From JAVBTR01 sp031556065 (GTDB taxonomy: Bacteria > Bacillota > Clostridia > Christensenellales > Aristaeellaceae), in the NCBI GenBank assembly GCA_031556065.1, contig JAVBTR010000066.1:28777-92776 (forward strand): a DNA stretch of 64,000 nucleotides, written 5' to 3'. Every line of letters begins with the position of its first letter. Positions within the stretch are counted from its first letter, which is position 1. Position numbers and translations under genes: made by a program. The notes under the pieces were generated by a model that saw only the letters and a list, made by a program, of their open reading frames with translations, was not told the origin of the DNA and made no database searches. Positions 51,516 to 60,871 of the stretch are shown here, one piece after another.

Positions 51516-52271
51516 CTAAAACGTGATTTCTTCGCAATAGCTTTGGAGTACCTGCCGATAGGTATCCAATGTGCCGATATCAACACATTGACCATCAAAA
51601 ACAAAGGCACGAACATCACGGAACTGACATAACCATTCCGGAAAATAACCGGGTGCATCTGCACTATTACCTTCGTCTAAGTATTGCTTAATCAGGGGCA
51701 ATGTGTCTTGCCGATAGATATAGGCAGCGTATACAGCCGTTTGACTTTTGGGCGATTGCGGCTTTTCTTCCAGTTCAAGTACACGTTTGTTATCATCCAA
51801 CACCGCTATTGCAAAGCGTTTACAGTCTTCTAAACTATCTTCATGATGAGCAAGTAGCAAGTCACGATGATGGGAACTAAAATCATTGTAAAAATCAATC
51901 CATTCAAAATCGCACAAGGTGTCCGATGCTGTAATCAACACATCGTCCTTTACATTCGCTTGCTCTATTACAAACTGTATATCCCCCAATGCACCCAATC
52001 GCGTATCGTTAGACAGTGTTCCATCATCCCAAACACAAAAACTCACATTTCCATACTGCTTGCGCGCATCTCCTGCCCAAATTTCAAAGCATTGAGCAAA
52101 CTTGTGATTGGTGACGATGTGAACTTCGTCAACAACCGGAATCGTAGTAATCTGTTCTACTAGTCGATCCAGGATTGTCTTGCCGCCCACCTTTAATAAT
52201 GCTTTGGGTTGGTTTTCCGTCAGTGGATACAGTCGGGTCGCATAACCTGCCGCCAAAATGATTGCTTTCAA
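51516..52271 (-). CDS. Sugar-phosphate nucleotidyltransferase
   Basis: 251 residues beginning at TTG 52271, seven bases after GGAGG; the TTG six bases upstream abuts the ribosome site. The N-terminal signature is IILAAGYATRLYPLTENQPK, with the Lys of KALLKVGG, and metal Asp residues are expected in TASDTLCDF and DIGTLDTYR. It makes NDP-sugars from sugar-1-phosphate. It is shorter than glucose-1-phosphate thymidylyltransferases and closest to small NTP_transferase proteins. It precedes the GT1 gene by 26 bases on the same strand, so it may supply that enzyme with donor sugar; this link is inferred from position. Confidence 0.88.
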   Translation of the reverse strand: MKAIILAAGYATRLYPLTENQPKALLKVGGKTILDRLVEQITTIPVVDEVHIVTNHKFAQCFEIWAGDARKQYGNVSFCVWDDGTLSNDTRLGALGDIQFVIEQANVKDDVLITASDTLCDFEWIDFYNDFSSHHRDLLLAHHEDSLEDCKRFAIAVLDDNKRVLELEEKPQSPKSQTAVYAAYIYRQDTLPLIKQYLDEGNSADAPGYFPEWLCQFRDVRAFVFDGQCVDIGTLDTYRQVLQSYCEEITF

Positions 52272-52429
52272 AAACAACCCCTCCTACACTATAAGCATCA
52301 AAATTCTGTTGTCATTATGCCTGTCAATAGTCAACTATGATGTGAATCCCTCGTCCTCATAATCGACATTTATTGCGTTACTAAAAGCAATTTGAATTCA
52401 TGTGTGCGGTTTTACTGCCAAGACTGCCA

Positions 52430-53509
52430 TCATTCAAATTCATCCATCGACCACTCATCATGCCAATCAATCAATACCATACCGTCCGGATATTCCGCAC
52501 AGGGCTCTACAAAACGCAACGGCAACCAAATATAGTCTGATACAGACGTATCATTATTTGCATCCATTGGGAATTTTTCTGCCAACTGCATGAGAGCAGA
52601 TTTGTCCGCATCAGGATCAAAAATAGTGTCAAACATATGGGCATATTCCGAATATTCTAACTGCATATCATTTGGACGCCAACGATCTGCAACAGCGATA
52701 TACAAGTCCTTTTTGCCTTGAACCTTGAAAACAGATGATATTTGAGAATGGTAAGATGTTGCGCTTTGATCGTCGGGATGCGGATCTCCTAATATCTTAT
52801 AAGGGCCATGCCAAGTGTTCGAAATGGAAACCTCTGAAGGATTTGGAAGGTATCCGGTGGTGCCTGACGTAATCAAGTAATGCTTGTCTTTTCGAAATAA
52901 GTGTGCCGTAGCCTCTCGCACGTAAGGTGGATGTGGGTGTGGAAAATGTGTGCTGTAAAAGCCGGTCACATCAGTATAATCCGCCGTCAGATCAGCACAG
53001 ATTGTTTCACTATGAACACGTTCAAAATAGTAATATGCTTTTCCATCCGGCGCGACAGCAAGGTCAAAATCCCCTGCACTCATATTCAGCGGACGCAAGC
53101 CCTCTCTCACTTTTTTATAAGGCCCCAGAAAATTGTCCGCAGTCAGTATTGTTTCAGATTGCTCTCCGCTTTTCTCCATAATTTTTAGCCATGCCACATA
53201 TTTTTTAGTTCTTGCATTATAGATGATATGCGGTCTGTCCATCATTGACATGGGGTGAAGGGAGGATTTTTCGTCTTCCGGCTCTGGCGGAATAATCAGT
53301 CCGCAATCTGTCCAGTTGTACAAATCGGTGGATGAGTACGCACGAACACCCCAATGCCAAACACCATTCTTTCCATCCGTTTTTTCTTTGTTCTCCCCGT
53401 AAAAATAATATGTGCCGTCTAAGAAAATAACGGATCCGCCGTGTGCCTGTATCCGTTTGCCATCAGTATCCAGCCAAATTTTTCCCGGTTTAAAGCTGTT
53501 ATATTGCAT
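52430..53509 (-). CDS. GH43 glycoside hydrolase, exo-galactanase-like branch
   Basis: 359 residues. ATG 53509 lies eleven bases after GGAGG. The first blade carries GKRIQAHGGSVIFLDGTYYF followed by GENKE, a pattern I associate with the GH43 branch that includes exo-beta-1,3-galactanases. The middle blades contain SMMDRPHIIYN and MSAGDFDLAVAPDGKAYYYF, and the last blade WLPLRFVEPC. No signal peptide and no carbohydrate-binding module. It lies between the nucleotidyltransferase and the GH120 gene. Galactan or arabinogalactan side chains of pectin would suit the nearby rhamnosidases. Confidence 0.85.
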   Translation of the reverse strand: MQYNSFKPGKIWLDTDGKRIQAHGGSVIFLDGTYYFYGENKEKTDGKNGVWHWGVRAYSSTDLYNWTDCGLIIPPEPEDEKSSLHPMSMMDRPHIIYNARTKKYVAWLKIMEKSGEQSETILTADNFLGPYKKVREGLRPLNMSAGDFDLAVAPDGKAYYYFERVHSETICADLTADYTDVTGFYSTHFPHPHPPYVREATAHLFRKDKHYLITSGTTGYLPNPSEVSISNTWHGPYKILGDPHPDDQSATSYHSQISSVFKVQGKKDLYIAVADRWRPNDMQLEYSEYAHMFDTIFDPDADKSALMQLAEKFPMDANNDTSVSDYIWLPLRFVEPCAEYPDGMVLIDWHDEWSMDEFE

Positions 53510-53544
53510 TCCTTTTCAAACCTCCATTCATCGACAAACATAAA

Positions 53545-55578
53545 TCACCATAATGTTAATTTTTTATTTACACCTTCACGGTTGGCAAAGGGTCCGGGGA
53601 TAGTCACACAATCTCTACACATACCGATAAAATCCTCACTCAATATGATTTCCGTTCCGTCCGGATTTTCAAAACGTTCCTCCGGTTCAAACGCCATACC
53701 GAGAATTTGTGTTGAAATGATTTCTGTATTCATTTCAGGAAGGGCATCGTATAAGTTTGTATCTAGATACCATCCATCCACCTTTTGTACAGCAGTTGCA
53801 GATACGGATGTATCATTAATTTCCACTGCTTCCTTTTCTTTTTCCCATGGCCTTGCGCCGTTTAGATAAACATTGCCGGAAGCCCAAACAGGCAAATGTT
53901 CGTAATAAAGATTGCCAATATCCGCACCCATACCACAGTAATCTTCAAACCGCCTATTCCATTCATCAAAGGTTGGATAGCCATCAAAAGGATACGTTCC
54001 GACATGGACATTGCCGTCATCCCATTTGTTTCCATCGTTACTCATTAGGTTTTCAAGCGCTTGCATGCACGCTCGAACAGGCCTTTGCACAAAGATATTG
54101 TTGTAAAACCGCATATCACCATGCAGAATCGTCATGAATCCCGCCACATTCGTTCCATGCGCAACGTGATAAGGCGTATAGCGGGACGATGGCAAATTCG
54201 GCGCACCGTTATCCGTTCCGATACCAATGGCGGCGAGGGAACCGCAAATGAGGTTATGGACAACGGCTACCCCTTGCGCTGCAAGCTTCAATGCCCTATC
54301 GGACAATAGGATATTATGGTCAATCAGCGTTGGGCCATGTGATACTTCGACAAAAATATCCTCTCCCACGCTTGAAAAGATTGCGCCGTTTATCTTAAAG
54401 TCATAGGGAAGGCAATTGTCATGAAGCAGATTGCCGGTTACCCGTGTACCCTGAGCCTGCCAATCCAACCAGATTCCACGGGTGCAATGATGAATATGAT
54501 TTCCGCGTATTATGGTGTCGATAGCAGCGTGCATTTTAATTCCGCCAATTTCTGCACCGACCAAGTTCTGCTTATTGTTAATATGATGAATATGATTCTC
54601 TTCGATAAATGAAAACACGCCGCCTAAATGGCCCACGATACCGGTTTGTCCGCAATCGTGAATATCACACCGGCGCACAATGTGTGAGCCGATATTTTCT
54701 TTACTCCAACCCTCATAGGAAGCCTGGCAAATACAGTCACGTTCAGTCTGCGTTCCGTCCTTATACTTCCATTTCAGCCATTTATTATCGTTGTTCGGCT
54801 GATAATATTTGCCCAGTGATATTCCACTGCATTTGGATTCATAAATCTCGCAGTCCTCAATAATCCACCCTTTTGACCAATGTGGCCCGACCATACCTTC
54901 CTGATGAGCTGTCGGAGGTGCCCATTGGGTTGCTGCTTTGCTGATTCTAAAGCCTGCAAGCGTAATGAAGCCACAACCTTCTTCTGAAGGATAGAAGCAA
55001 TTCCGCTGAACGCTGATCTCTACGTTTTCTTCATTTGGGTTCTTTCCCTGGAAGTTCGCATATATGACAGTTTCATTCTTTTCTACATTCTGTTCGGTGT
55101 ACCACACATTCAAAGAAAAATCCTTATCCCAAGATACTTCGCTTTTCTCGGGCTGCTTTACAGCGCCAAGTGATAGAACCTCATACATGGATTTTTCGTT
55201 TAAATAAACATCGCCCGTATGTGCGGGGACAGGTGCATAGTACCAATCGCCTTCTACCAGCGTAGCAAATGGATTGTAACCACCAAATGCATCGTTTGGA
55301 ATTTGCGCACCCCAAACATTTCCTTCCACCCACACCCAATTTTTAACAAATTGCGCGCCCGAAATATGTGCGCCAAGGGGAACAGTGGAACGGTATACAA
55401 TCCTGTCCGTTTCAGTGCCTCCATGCTTGGGGTTCACGTACTCCCGATATAGTCCGGGTGCAACCAGTACTTCATCACCCGGGGTTGCGATGTTTGCCGC
55501 CTCCGATATTGTTTGAAAGGGCATAAGTTCCGTCCCATTGCCCTTTGCTTTCGCTTTCATATCCACGAATATTTCCAT
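53545..55578 (-). CDS. GH120 beta-xylosidase (right-handed beta-helix)
   Basis: 677 residues; ATG 55578 (MEIFVDMKAKAKGNGTELMP) after GGGGGGAGCAT. It strongly resembles XylC, the GH120 beta-xylosidase of Thermoanaerobacterium: LYREYVNPKHGGTETDRIVY, NFQGKNPNEENVEISVQRNC, TQWAPPTAHQEGMVGPHWSK then GWIIED, and SHIVRRCDIHDCGQTGIVGH. Catalytic acids are expected in the LDWQAQGTR and EIGGIKMHAA strands, as in the known structure. GH120 enzymes release xylose from short xylo-oligosaccharides. No signal peptide. Length equals the family norm. It lies 38 bases after an esterase on the same strand, suggesting joint handling of acetylated xylo-oligomers. Confidence 0.93.
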   Translation of the reverse strand: MEIFVDMKAKAKGNGTELMPFQTISEAANIATPGDEVLVAPGLYREYVNPKHGGTETDRIVYRSTVPLGAHISGAQFVKNWVWVEGNVWGAQIPNDAFGGYNPFATLVEGDWYYAPVPAHTGDVYLNEKSMYEVLSLGAVKQPEKSEVSWDKDFSLNVWYTEQNVEKNETVIYANFQGKNPNEENVEISVQRNCFYPSEEGCGFITLAGFRISKAATQWAPPTAHQEGMVGPHWSKGWIIEDCEIYESKCSGISLGKYYQPNNDNKWLKWKYKDGTQTERDCICQASYEGWSKENIGSHIVRRCDIHDCGQTGIVGHLGGVFSFIEENHIHHINNKQNLVGAEIGGIKMHAAIDTIIRGNHIHHCTRGIWLDWQAQGTRVTGNLLHDNCLPYDFKINGAIFSSVGEDIFVEVSHGPTLIDHNILLSDRALKLAAQGVAVVHNLICGSLAAIGIGTDNGAPNLPSSRYTPYHVAHGTNVAGFMTILHGDMRFYNNIFVQRPVRACMQALENLMSNDGNKWDDGNVHVGTYPFDGYPTFDEWNRRFEDYCGMGADIGNLYYEHLPVWASGNVYLNGARPWEKEKEAVEINDTSVSATAVQKVDGWYLDTNLYDALPEMNTEIISTQILGMAFEPEERFENPDGTEIILSEDFIGMCRDCVTIPGPFANREGVNKKLTLW

Positions 55579-55616
55579 ATGCTCCCCCCTCTTCTTTCCC
55601 ATCAGTATTCTGCTTA

Positions 55617-56585
55617 CTATAATGTACCAAGCTGTTCCATCGCTTCCTGAAAAGGCGTTTTTTCAGGAAGATTTAAAGAAAACCTTTTGTCTAACCAATT
55701 CTTGACAAGGCTGACCCATTTAGCTGCATCGGGGTTGGTCTGTGATAGCGCAACCGCAGAGGCTTGCGTAGCGACACTTAACCCATGATCGCCTTCTTCA
55801 AATATATGCATTTCAAAAGGAATTCCATGCTCCGCCAACGCATGAGCCATCCGAATGCTATGCTGCACAGGAACCATTTTATCCATAGCAGTAGCCCAAA
55901 TGAAAGTCGGAGGCATCGTATCGCCAACAAGGCGGGCAGGACTGACTGCTTCCAAGACTGCTCTTTCAGGCACTGCCTCGCCAAGGAATGCCACATTAGA
56001 TGCTTCAAACAAGCCTTTGTCTAAAGGTGGGGCATGTTTAAGATATTCTCCCATATACACATAATCACTCAAAGTGTATCCCAAAATGCAGGCAGCAGGA
56101 CGAAGCATCTGCGCTTGCACATGGAAAAATTCAGTCAAAAGGGGCTTATCCCAGTAGACCGAATACATAGCAACATTGTGTGCCCCTGCAAAAAAGCCGC
56201 ATAGTGCGATTCTATTTTCATCAATCAGCCATTCATCGGACATATTTCTTAAATACAGCATGGCTTTTGCCACATCCCTAACAGGGGCAGGGTGTGCCGT
56301 ATCTTTTTGAGGAGCCATCGGCTGCGGTTCCCCAAAGAAACCAGAGGATTTTCCTTTATTGTAAGTACTGTAACGCAACACAAAAGCGTGATACCCCATT
56401 GCAACAAATTGCATTGCAACCGGCTCAGCCTCCTGGTCCGAACAGCTCATATACGCACCACCTGGACAAATTAGGACCGCAGGTCGCTTGCCCTGACTGC
56501 GCAGCTCTCCGGAATCTGCTGTCACATATGTCGTCAACGTAACATATTCGTTGTTGTCATACAGCGGGATTGATTTGACAATCAT
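55617..56585 (-). CDS. Alpha/beta hydrolase paralogue lacking the catalytic serine
   Basis: 322 residues; ATG 56585 (MIVKSIPLYDNNEYVTLTTY) after GGAG. Closely related to the esterase at 42116-43087 along its whole length (CPGGAYMSCSD; DEWLIDENRIALCG; FIWATAMDKMVPVQHS; EEGDHGLSVA). The nucleophile elbow reads CGFFAGAH where the paralogue has CGFSAGSH, so Phe132 (codon TTT, 56190-56192) replaces the catalytic Ser. One C-to-T change would explain it. The rest, including the Asp and His segments, is intact. It may be inactive, a binder, or a sequencing error in a T6 run. Confidence 0.87.
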   Translation of the reverse strand: MIVKSIPLYDNNEYVTLTTYVTADSGELRSQGKRPAVLICPGGAYMSCSDQEAEPVAMQFVAMGYHAFVLRYSTYNKGKSSGFFGEPQPMAPQKDTAHPAPVRDVAKAMLYLRNMSDEWLIDENRIALCGFFAGAHNVAMYSVYWDKPLLTEFFHVQAQMLRPAACILGYTLSDYVYMGEYLKHAPPLDKGLFEASNVAFLGEAVPERAVLEAVSPARLVGDTMPPTFIWATAMDKMVPVQHSIRMAHALAEHGIPFEMHIFEEGDHGLSVATQASAVALSQTNPDAAKWVSLVKNWLDKRFSLNLPEKTPFQEAMEQLGTL

Positions 56586-56656
56586 TTTCAACACTCCATT
56601 ATTCTTCATTCAAGGCCAATATTTCTCCATCGCTTTGCTTCGTTTTCTTAATACCA

Positions 56657-57853
56657 TTATAGAAATGCCTCTTTAACTGCGTCTTCCACTGCGAAAGACA
56701 CATAAGATCCCGCTCCACCGATATTGCAACGGTTCACACCAAGAACAAACTCTAAGTGATTGATAGGGTCAATTACCATATGTGTACCATACGCACCTGA
56801 CCAGCCGAAACTACCTTGTACTCTGGAAGAATTGATCATTTCAGGGAACTCCATGACCGACACTCCCAATCCCCAGTAAATCGGGGGAAATAGCCTGCTT
56901 TCATGAGAAATGCCCTTTCCGCCTATCATATCCACGGTATCCGATTTTAAGATTTGTTTGCCTTCAAAAAGACCTTGGTTCACAAACATATGTGCAATCT
57001 TCTCATATTCCTCCATGGAACCATAAAGCCCGCCCGCCGCCGATGGATGGCCGGTAATCAAGGGATCCATGCTATTCCAAGTGCGATCTATGTCGCTTAC
57101 ATCCACCAGTTTGCCTTCGGTATACTCGTACAACCGTGGAATTCTTGATTGTTGTTCTTGCGTTGGAAAATAGTCCATATCTTTGATGCCCATCGGTGTA
57201 AAAACATGATTTTTAAGATAATCAGGATATGCTTCCCCAGAAACGATTTCCACAATCGCTTCAATTACTTCAAAGTTGGCTACTGCGCTATAGCCGGATG
57301 CAGTTCCCGGCTGAAAATCCAAGGGCAGCGTTGCGTACTTTCTCGCACGATCAAGTACCGTATCGCCGTTCGCCTTAATTTCCTCCAACAATGTGCATCC
57401 CATTGGTCCCATACCTAAGCCACTACTGTGATTGAGAAGATCAAAAATGGTCAAGCCACGTACGGCAGGCACGTACGCCATCGCTTCCCGTATTTCCTTC
57501 TTAATCCCACTGTTTGTCGGATTGTCCGGATCAGGCTCGTATACATCATCCGTTAGCTTATCTTTACAGACCCGCATGTGCGTAAACTCGGCAATATACT
57601 TACTAACATTGTCATAAAGCCCCGCTTTCCCACTTTCCACAAGCTGCATCATGGCAATTGTACCGATGGGCTTAGACATAGAGGCAAGGCGAAAAATGGT
57701 GTTTCTACTAACAGGAATTCTTGCATCAATGTTTGCATATCCCGAAGCGAAATCACAAACCAGTTTCCCATCCTTTCTTACCAAAACAACAGCTCCGGCA
57801 ATTTCCTGGTTATCAATGAATTTATTTAACACGTTCTGAATGATCTCGCTCAT
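56657..57853 (-). CDS. Serine hydrolase of the beta-lactamase/penicillin-binding (class C) fold
   Basis: 398 residues; ATG 57853 after AAGGGGAGCTGCGCC. The SxxK motif is FRLASMSKPIG with the catalytic Ser, the Tyr motif GYSAVANFEV, and a late HLEFVLGVNR segment near the third motif. There is no signal peptide, so cell-wall work outside the cell is unlikely. Many proteins of this fold are esterases (family VIII). With two esterases and several glycosidases around it, deacylation of a plant glycoside or glycan is the best guess. First gene after the rhamnosidase unit; the terminator at 57953 separates it. Confidence 0.85.
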   Translation of the reverse strand: MSEIIQNVLNKFIDNQEIAGAVVLVRKDGKLVCDFASGYANIDARIPVSRNTIFRLASMSKPIGTIAMMQLVESGKAGLYDNVSKYIAEFTHMRVCKDKLTDDVYEPDPDNPTNSGIKKEIREAMAYVPAVRGLTIFDLLNHSSGLGMGPMGCTLLEEIKANGDTVLDRARKYATLPLDFQPGTASGYSAVANFEVIEAIVEIVSGEAYPDYLKNHVFTPMGIKDMDYFPTQEQQSRIPRLYEYTEGKLVDVSDIDRTWNSMDPLITGHPSAAGGLYGSMEEYEKIAHMFVNQGLFEGKQILKSDTVDMIGGKGISHESRLFPPIYWGLGVSVMEFPEMINSSRVQGSFGWSGAYGTHMVIDPINHLEFVLGVNRCNIGGAGSYVSFAVEDAVKEAFL

Positions 57854-57952
57854 GGCGCAGCTCCCCTTTATATGATATTATCTTTATTCTATCCTCAGTT
57901 TTGTTATCCAGCTATCTAAAAAGCAAACTTCTATTATTTGAAACCAAACCAA

Positions 57953-57991
57953 AAAGGTATCCATCTAAGCAAAGAGGAATACCTTTTTTAC
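57953..57991 (-). terminator. Terminator of the rhamnosidase operon
   Basis: AAAAAGGTAT (57953-57962) and ATACCTTTTTT (57981-57991) form an A/T-flanked stem with T-runs on both strands. It lies ~90 bases after the GH78 stop on the minus strand. Confidence 0.75.
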
Positions 57992-58079
57992 AAAATCATT
58001 GTTAATTATACAGTTGTTTTTCAAGGTGATATGCACAATGGTAACAGCGTTGAAAGCGCGTATCCATATACAACATTAT

Positions 58080-60869
58080 TTAAATTTGAATGGTTTCGAT
58101 TTCCATGATCGCTTTTTCCAAACTCTCCGTATCACCACAGAAGTAGGGCATATGAAGTGCTTCCTCCAACGTGGTTGCGGCAAACTCAGCATTTACAGAA
58201 ATAGCCACTTGCGCAAGTCCGGGTACATACTTACAAAGAATGTCTACTGCTTTTTGCGAGTTGCCCAGTTGAATCAGGCTACTTTCCCTGCCATATAACC
58301 TGCGAAAATCTCTTTTGGGATTATAAGTATAACTAAAATCCCCCGCATCTAATTGAATAGGCTCACAATACTCCTCACATTCAGGAAGAACAAGAAGGGC
58401 TTGTGCGTTAAAGGGCACCGCTCCCCATACCGTCAATTTCCCGTTCTTTTCAATCCGATAATTGCAATCAAACTTCCCGTTTGCAGAGTCATATGAAGCC
58501 TCCATTTCCCTCAGCCGAATATCCGGGTGGGGGCACAGCCAGGCTTTTAAGAATCCCGGTGCTGCGGGACGAATACCAGCGGCATACCCATAGACGAATT
58601 CCATAACAGAACCGTAAGCGTAGTGGTTCAAAGAGTTCATGCCCGTATCCATGATCGTTCCATCAGGCAACACAGAATTCCATCTTTCCCACACAGTGGT
58701 TGCACCCATGTTGACAGCATACAACCATCCGGGAAATCCCTCATTGAATAGAAAATCATAAGCAATCCGATACTCTCCTGCTTCAGCGAGCGCAGTACAC
58801 AAAAGAGGTGCCCCGGCAAAGCCACACTTTATCTGATAACAGTCCTTTTTCAGCCGTTCCTTAAACTGAGCCACAAGCCTATCCTTATTAATATAAACCC
58901 TGAAATGAATTGCAACAACATAAGCTGCCTGGGTATCAATCGATAGCCTGCCATTGGGCGTAAAATACTCATTCAAGATGCTCTTATAAATCTTCTCTTC
59001 ACGATCCAGCAAATTAGCCACATCTTCTTTCTTTCCAAGGAGTTCAGCAGCTTGCCGTACAATTTGCGTTGATCGGTAATAATATACAGAAGCGAGGTAG
59101 CCATCATCTGTTCCGCCTTTGTAAGCATCAGGGGTCACGCCGTCCAAAGCGAGCCAATCGCCAAAATGGAAGCCAAAGTCGAACAGATATCTCTTACCAC
59201 GCTCCTCATCCTTGCGATCAATATAGTCCACCCAATCTTTCATTAGCGCATAGTGATAATGAAGCTCATCAGCATTAGAAAAATATCGATATAGGACATC
59301 CGGAACGAAAGAAGCCACATCACCCCAAATGCTTCCCGCATCCCGCTTATGGCCGAAGTTCGGGAAATAATTCGGAACCGCCCCATCCAACAGCAGCTGT
59401 TCACCGCGCAAGTCTGTCAGGAATTTATGATAGAACGCTCTGGTGTCCATATGGTAACTAGCAGTCGCTGAAAACACCTGAGCATCCCCTGTCCAACCTA
59501 GCTTCTCGCTGCGTTGCGGGCAATCAGTAGGCATGTCGATAAAGTTGGATTTCAATCCCCACAATGTGTTTTCATAAAGCCGGTTGATTTTTTCATTGGA
59601 CGTATGGAGATAGCCTGTTCTTTCAAGATCCGAATACAGCACACAACCAGTAAAATCTTCTTTCGTAGGGACTCCCGGCCAACCAGTCACACGGATATAG
59701 CGAAAACCGAAAAAGGTGAAATGCGGGCGTATCGTTTCGCTTGTACCATCTGAAAGGTAAACAAACTCTGCCTTTGCGTCACGATAATTCTTATGATAAA
59801 AATTCCCTTGCTGAAGAATTTCCGCACACTCCAAACGTATTTCCGTGCCTCTGGGCAACATCGAGTGAATTTCAACAAACCCGGCAAAATTTTGCCCAAA
59901 ATCCAGCAAAACTTCACCTGCAGGCGTTGTCAGGATTTCCTTGACCGGCATGGTTTCCTTTACGATTACTGGAATGCTGATTCGATCCATAAGCTTGTTT
60001 TTAGCAAGATAACGTGTTTCTTCGTTTTTCTCTGGCAGTGATAGTATCTCTGCTTTTTTCCAGGGGTTTTCTTTATTCGCCCACAATAGACGGTTGATTA
60101 CCTCGCCGTCATAGATACCAGAAGAAACAATATCTGATCCTCTATAATGCCAGCTTTCATCCGACAGGATTGCTTCCTTGCTTCCATCCACATATTCTAT
60201 ATGCAATTCTGCAATTGCAGCCATTCTGCTGCCAAAATTACATTTTTGAAGATCAAGGCCGAACGTCCCCATATACCACCCTTCGCCCAATAGAATATGA
60301 AGTTGATTTTCTCCCTCGGCAAGGTCGTCAACAGCATAGGTAAACGTCTGAATACCGCTTTCATAATGGTTAATATATGGGGTCAGGTATTCTTCTCCCA
60401 GCTTGTTTCTATTCAAAGATGCCTCAAACAAGCCAACGCCCGTGATATATAGCCTCGCACGACGAACAGCCTTGGTAATAGTGAACCCTTTTTCAAAAAC
60501 AGGGTGGAACTCGTCCTCCCTCTGGGGCGTAATCCATTCCGCTTGCCATGCTTCTTGCCTTTTTCCAGTCTCAAACCAGCAGATATCACTAACCGCCTTA
60601 TCCCCAGCGTCGCCTTCTACAAAGATACGGTAATGGTATCTGGTTCGTGGCTTTAACTTTATTTCCAGCGCTTCGCCTGCTTGTTTGAGTTCTTCGCCTT
60701 CTTTCATGAAAAGCAATTCAGCAAAAGATGAATCTTGACTGACTTCAATTCGGGCATACTGTTGCTTTTTGCTTACTGTTTCGCACACCTTCCACGAACA
60801 GGATACATATGGAAAAGAAAAGCCCATCGGGTTAACAATTCCGTTAATTTTTACATCATACAGTTTCAA
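58080..60869 (-). CDS. GH78 alpha-L-rhamnosidase
   Basis: 929 residues. Translation begins at TTG 60869 (LKLYDVKINGIVNPMGF), seven bases after AAAGGAAA; no in-frame ATG fits. N-terminal fibronectin-like and rhamnosidase-N domains (~1-320: RARLYITGVGLFEASLNRNK) lead to the (alpha/alpha)6 barrel. The catalytic motif is DCPQRSEKLGWTGDAQ with the general-acid Glu, followed by GFHFGDWLALDG and MDTGMNSLNHYAYGS. It removes terminal L-rhamnose from pectin side chains or plant glycosides. No signal peptide, so the substrate is imported. It is separated by two bases from a second GH78 with the same layout, so the pair probably arose by duplication and then diverged. Confidence 0.93.
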   Translation of the reverse strand: MKLYDVKINGIVNPMGFSFPYVSCSWKVCETVSKKQQYARIEVSQDSSFAELLFMKEGEELKQAGEALEIKLKPRTRYHYRIFVEGDAGDKAVSDICWFETGKRQEAWQAEWITPQREDEFHPVFEKGFTITKAVRRARLYITGVGLFEASLNRNKLGEEYLTPYINHYESGIQTFTYAVDDLAEGENQLHILLGEGWYMGTFGLDLQKCNFGSRMAAIAELHIEYVDGSKEAILSDESWHYRGSDIVSSGIYDGEVINRLLWANKENPWKKAEILSLPEKNEETRYLAKNKLMDRISIPVIVKETMPVKEILTTPAGEVLLDFGQNFAGFVEIHSMLPRGTEIRLECAEILQQGNFYHKNYRDAKAEFVYLSDGTSETIRPHFTFFGFRYIRVTGWPGVPTKEDFTGCVLYSDLERTGYLHTSNEKINRLYENTLWGLKSNFIDMPTDCPQRSEKLGWTGDAQVFSATASYHMDTRAFYHKFLTDLRGEQLLLDGAVPNYFPNFGHKRDAGSIWGDVASFVPDVLYRYFSNADELHYHYALMKDWVDYIDRKDEERGKRYLFDFGFHFGDWLALDGVTPDAYKGGTDDGYLASVYYYRSTQIVRQAAELLGKKEDVANLLDREEKIYKSILNEYFTPNGRLSIDTQAAYVVAIHFRVYINKDRLVAQFKERLKKDCYQIKCGFAGAPLLCTALAEAGEYRIAYDFLFNEGFPGWLYAVNMGATTVWERWNSVLPDGTIMDTGMNSLNHYAYGSVMEFVYGYAAGIRPAAPGFLKAWLCPHPDIRLREMEASYDSANGKFDCNYRIEKNGKLTVWGAVPFNAQALLVLPECEEYCEPIQLDAGDFSYTYNPKRDFRRLYGRESSLIQLGNSQKAVDILCKYVPGLAQVAISVNAEFAATTLEEALHMPYFCGDTESLEKAIMEIETIQI

Positions 60870-60871
60870 AG

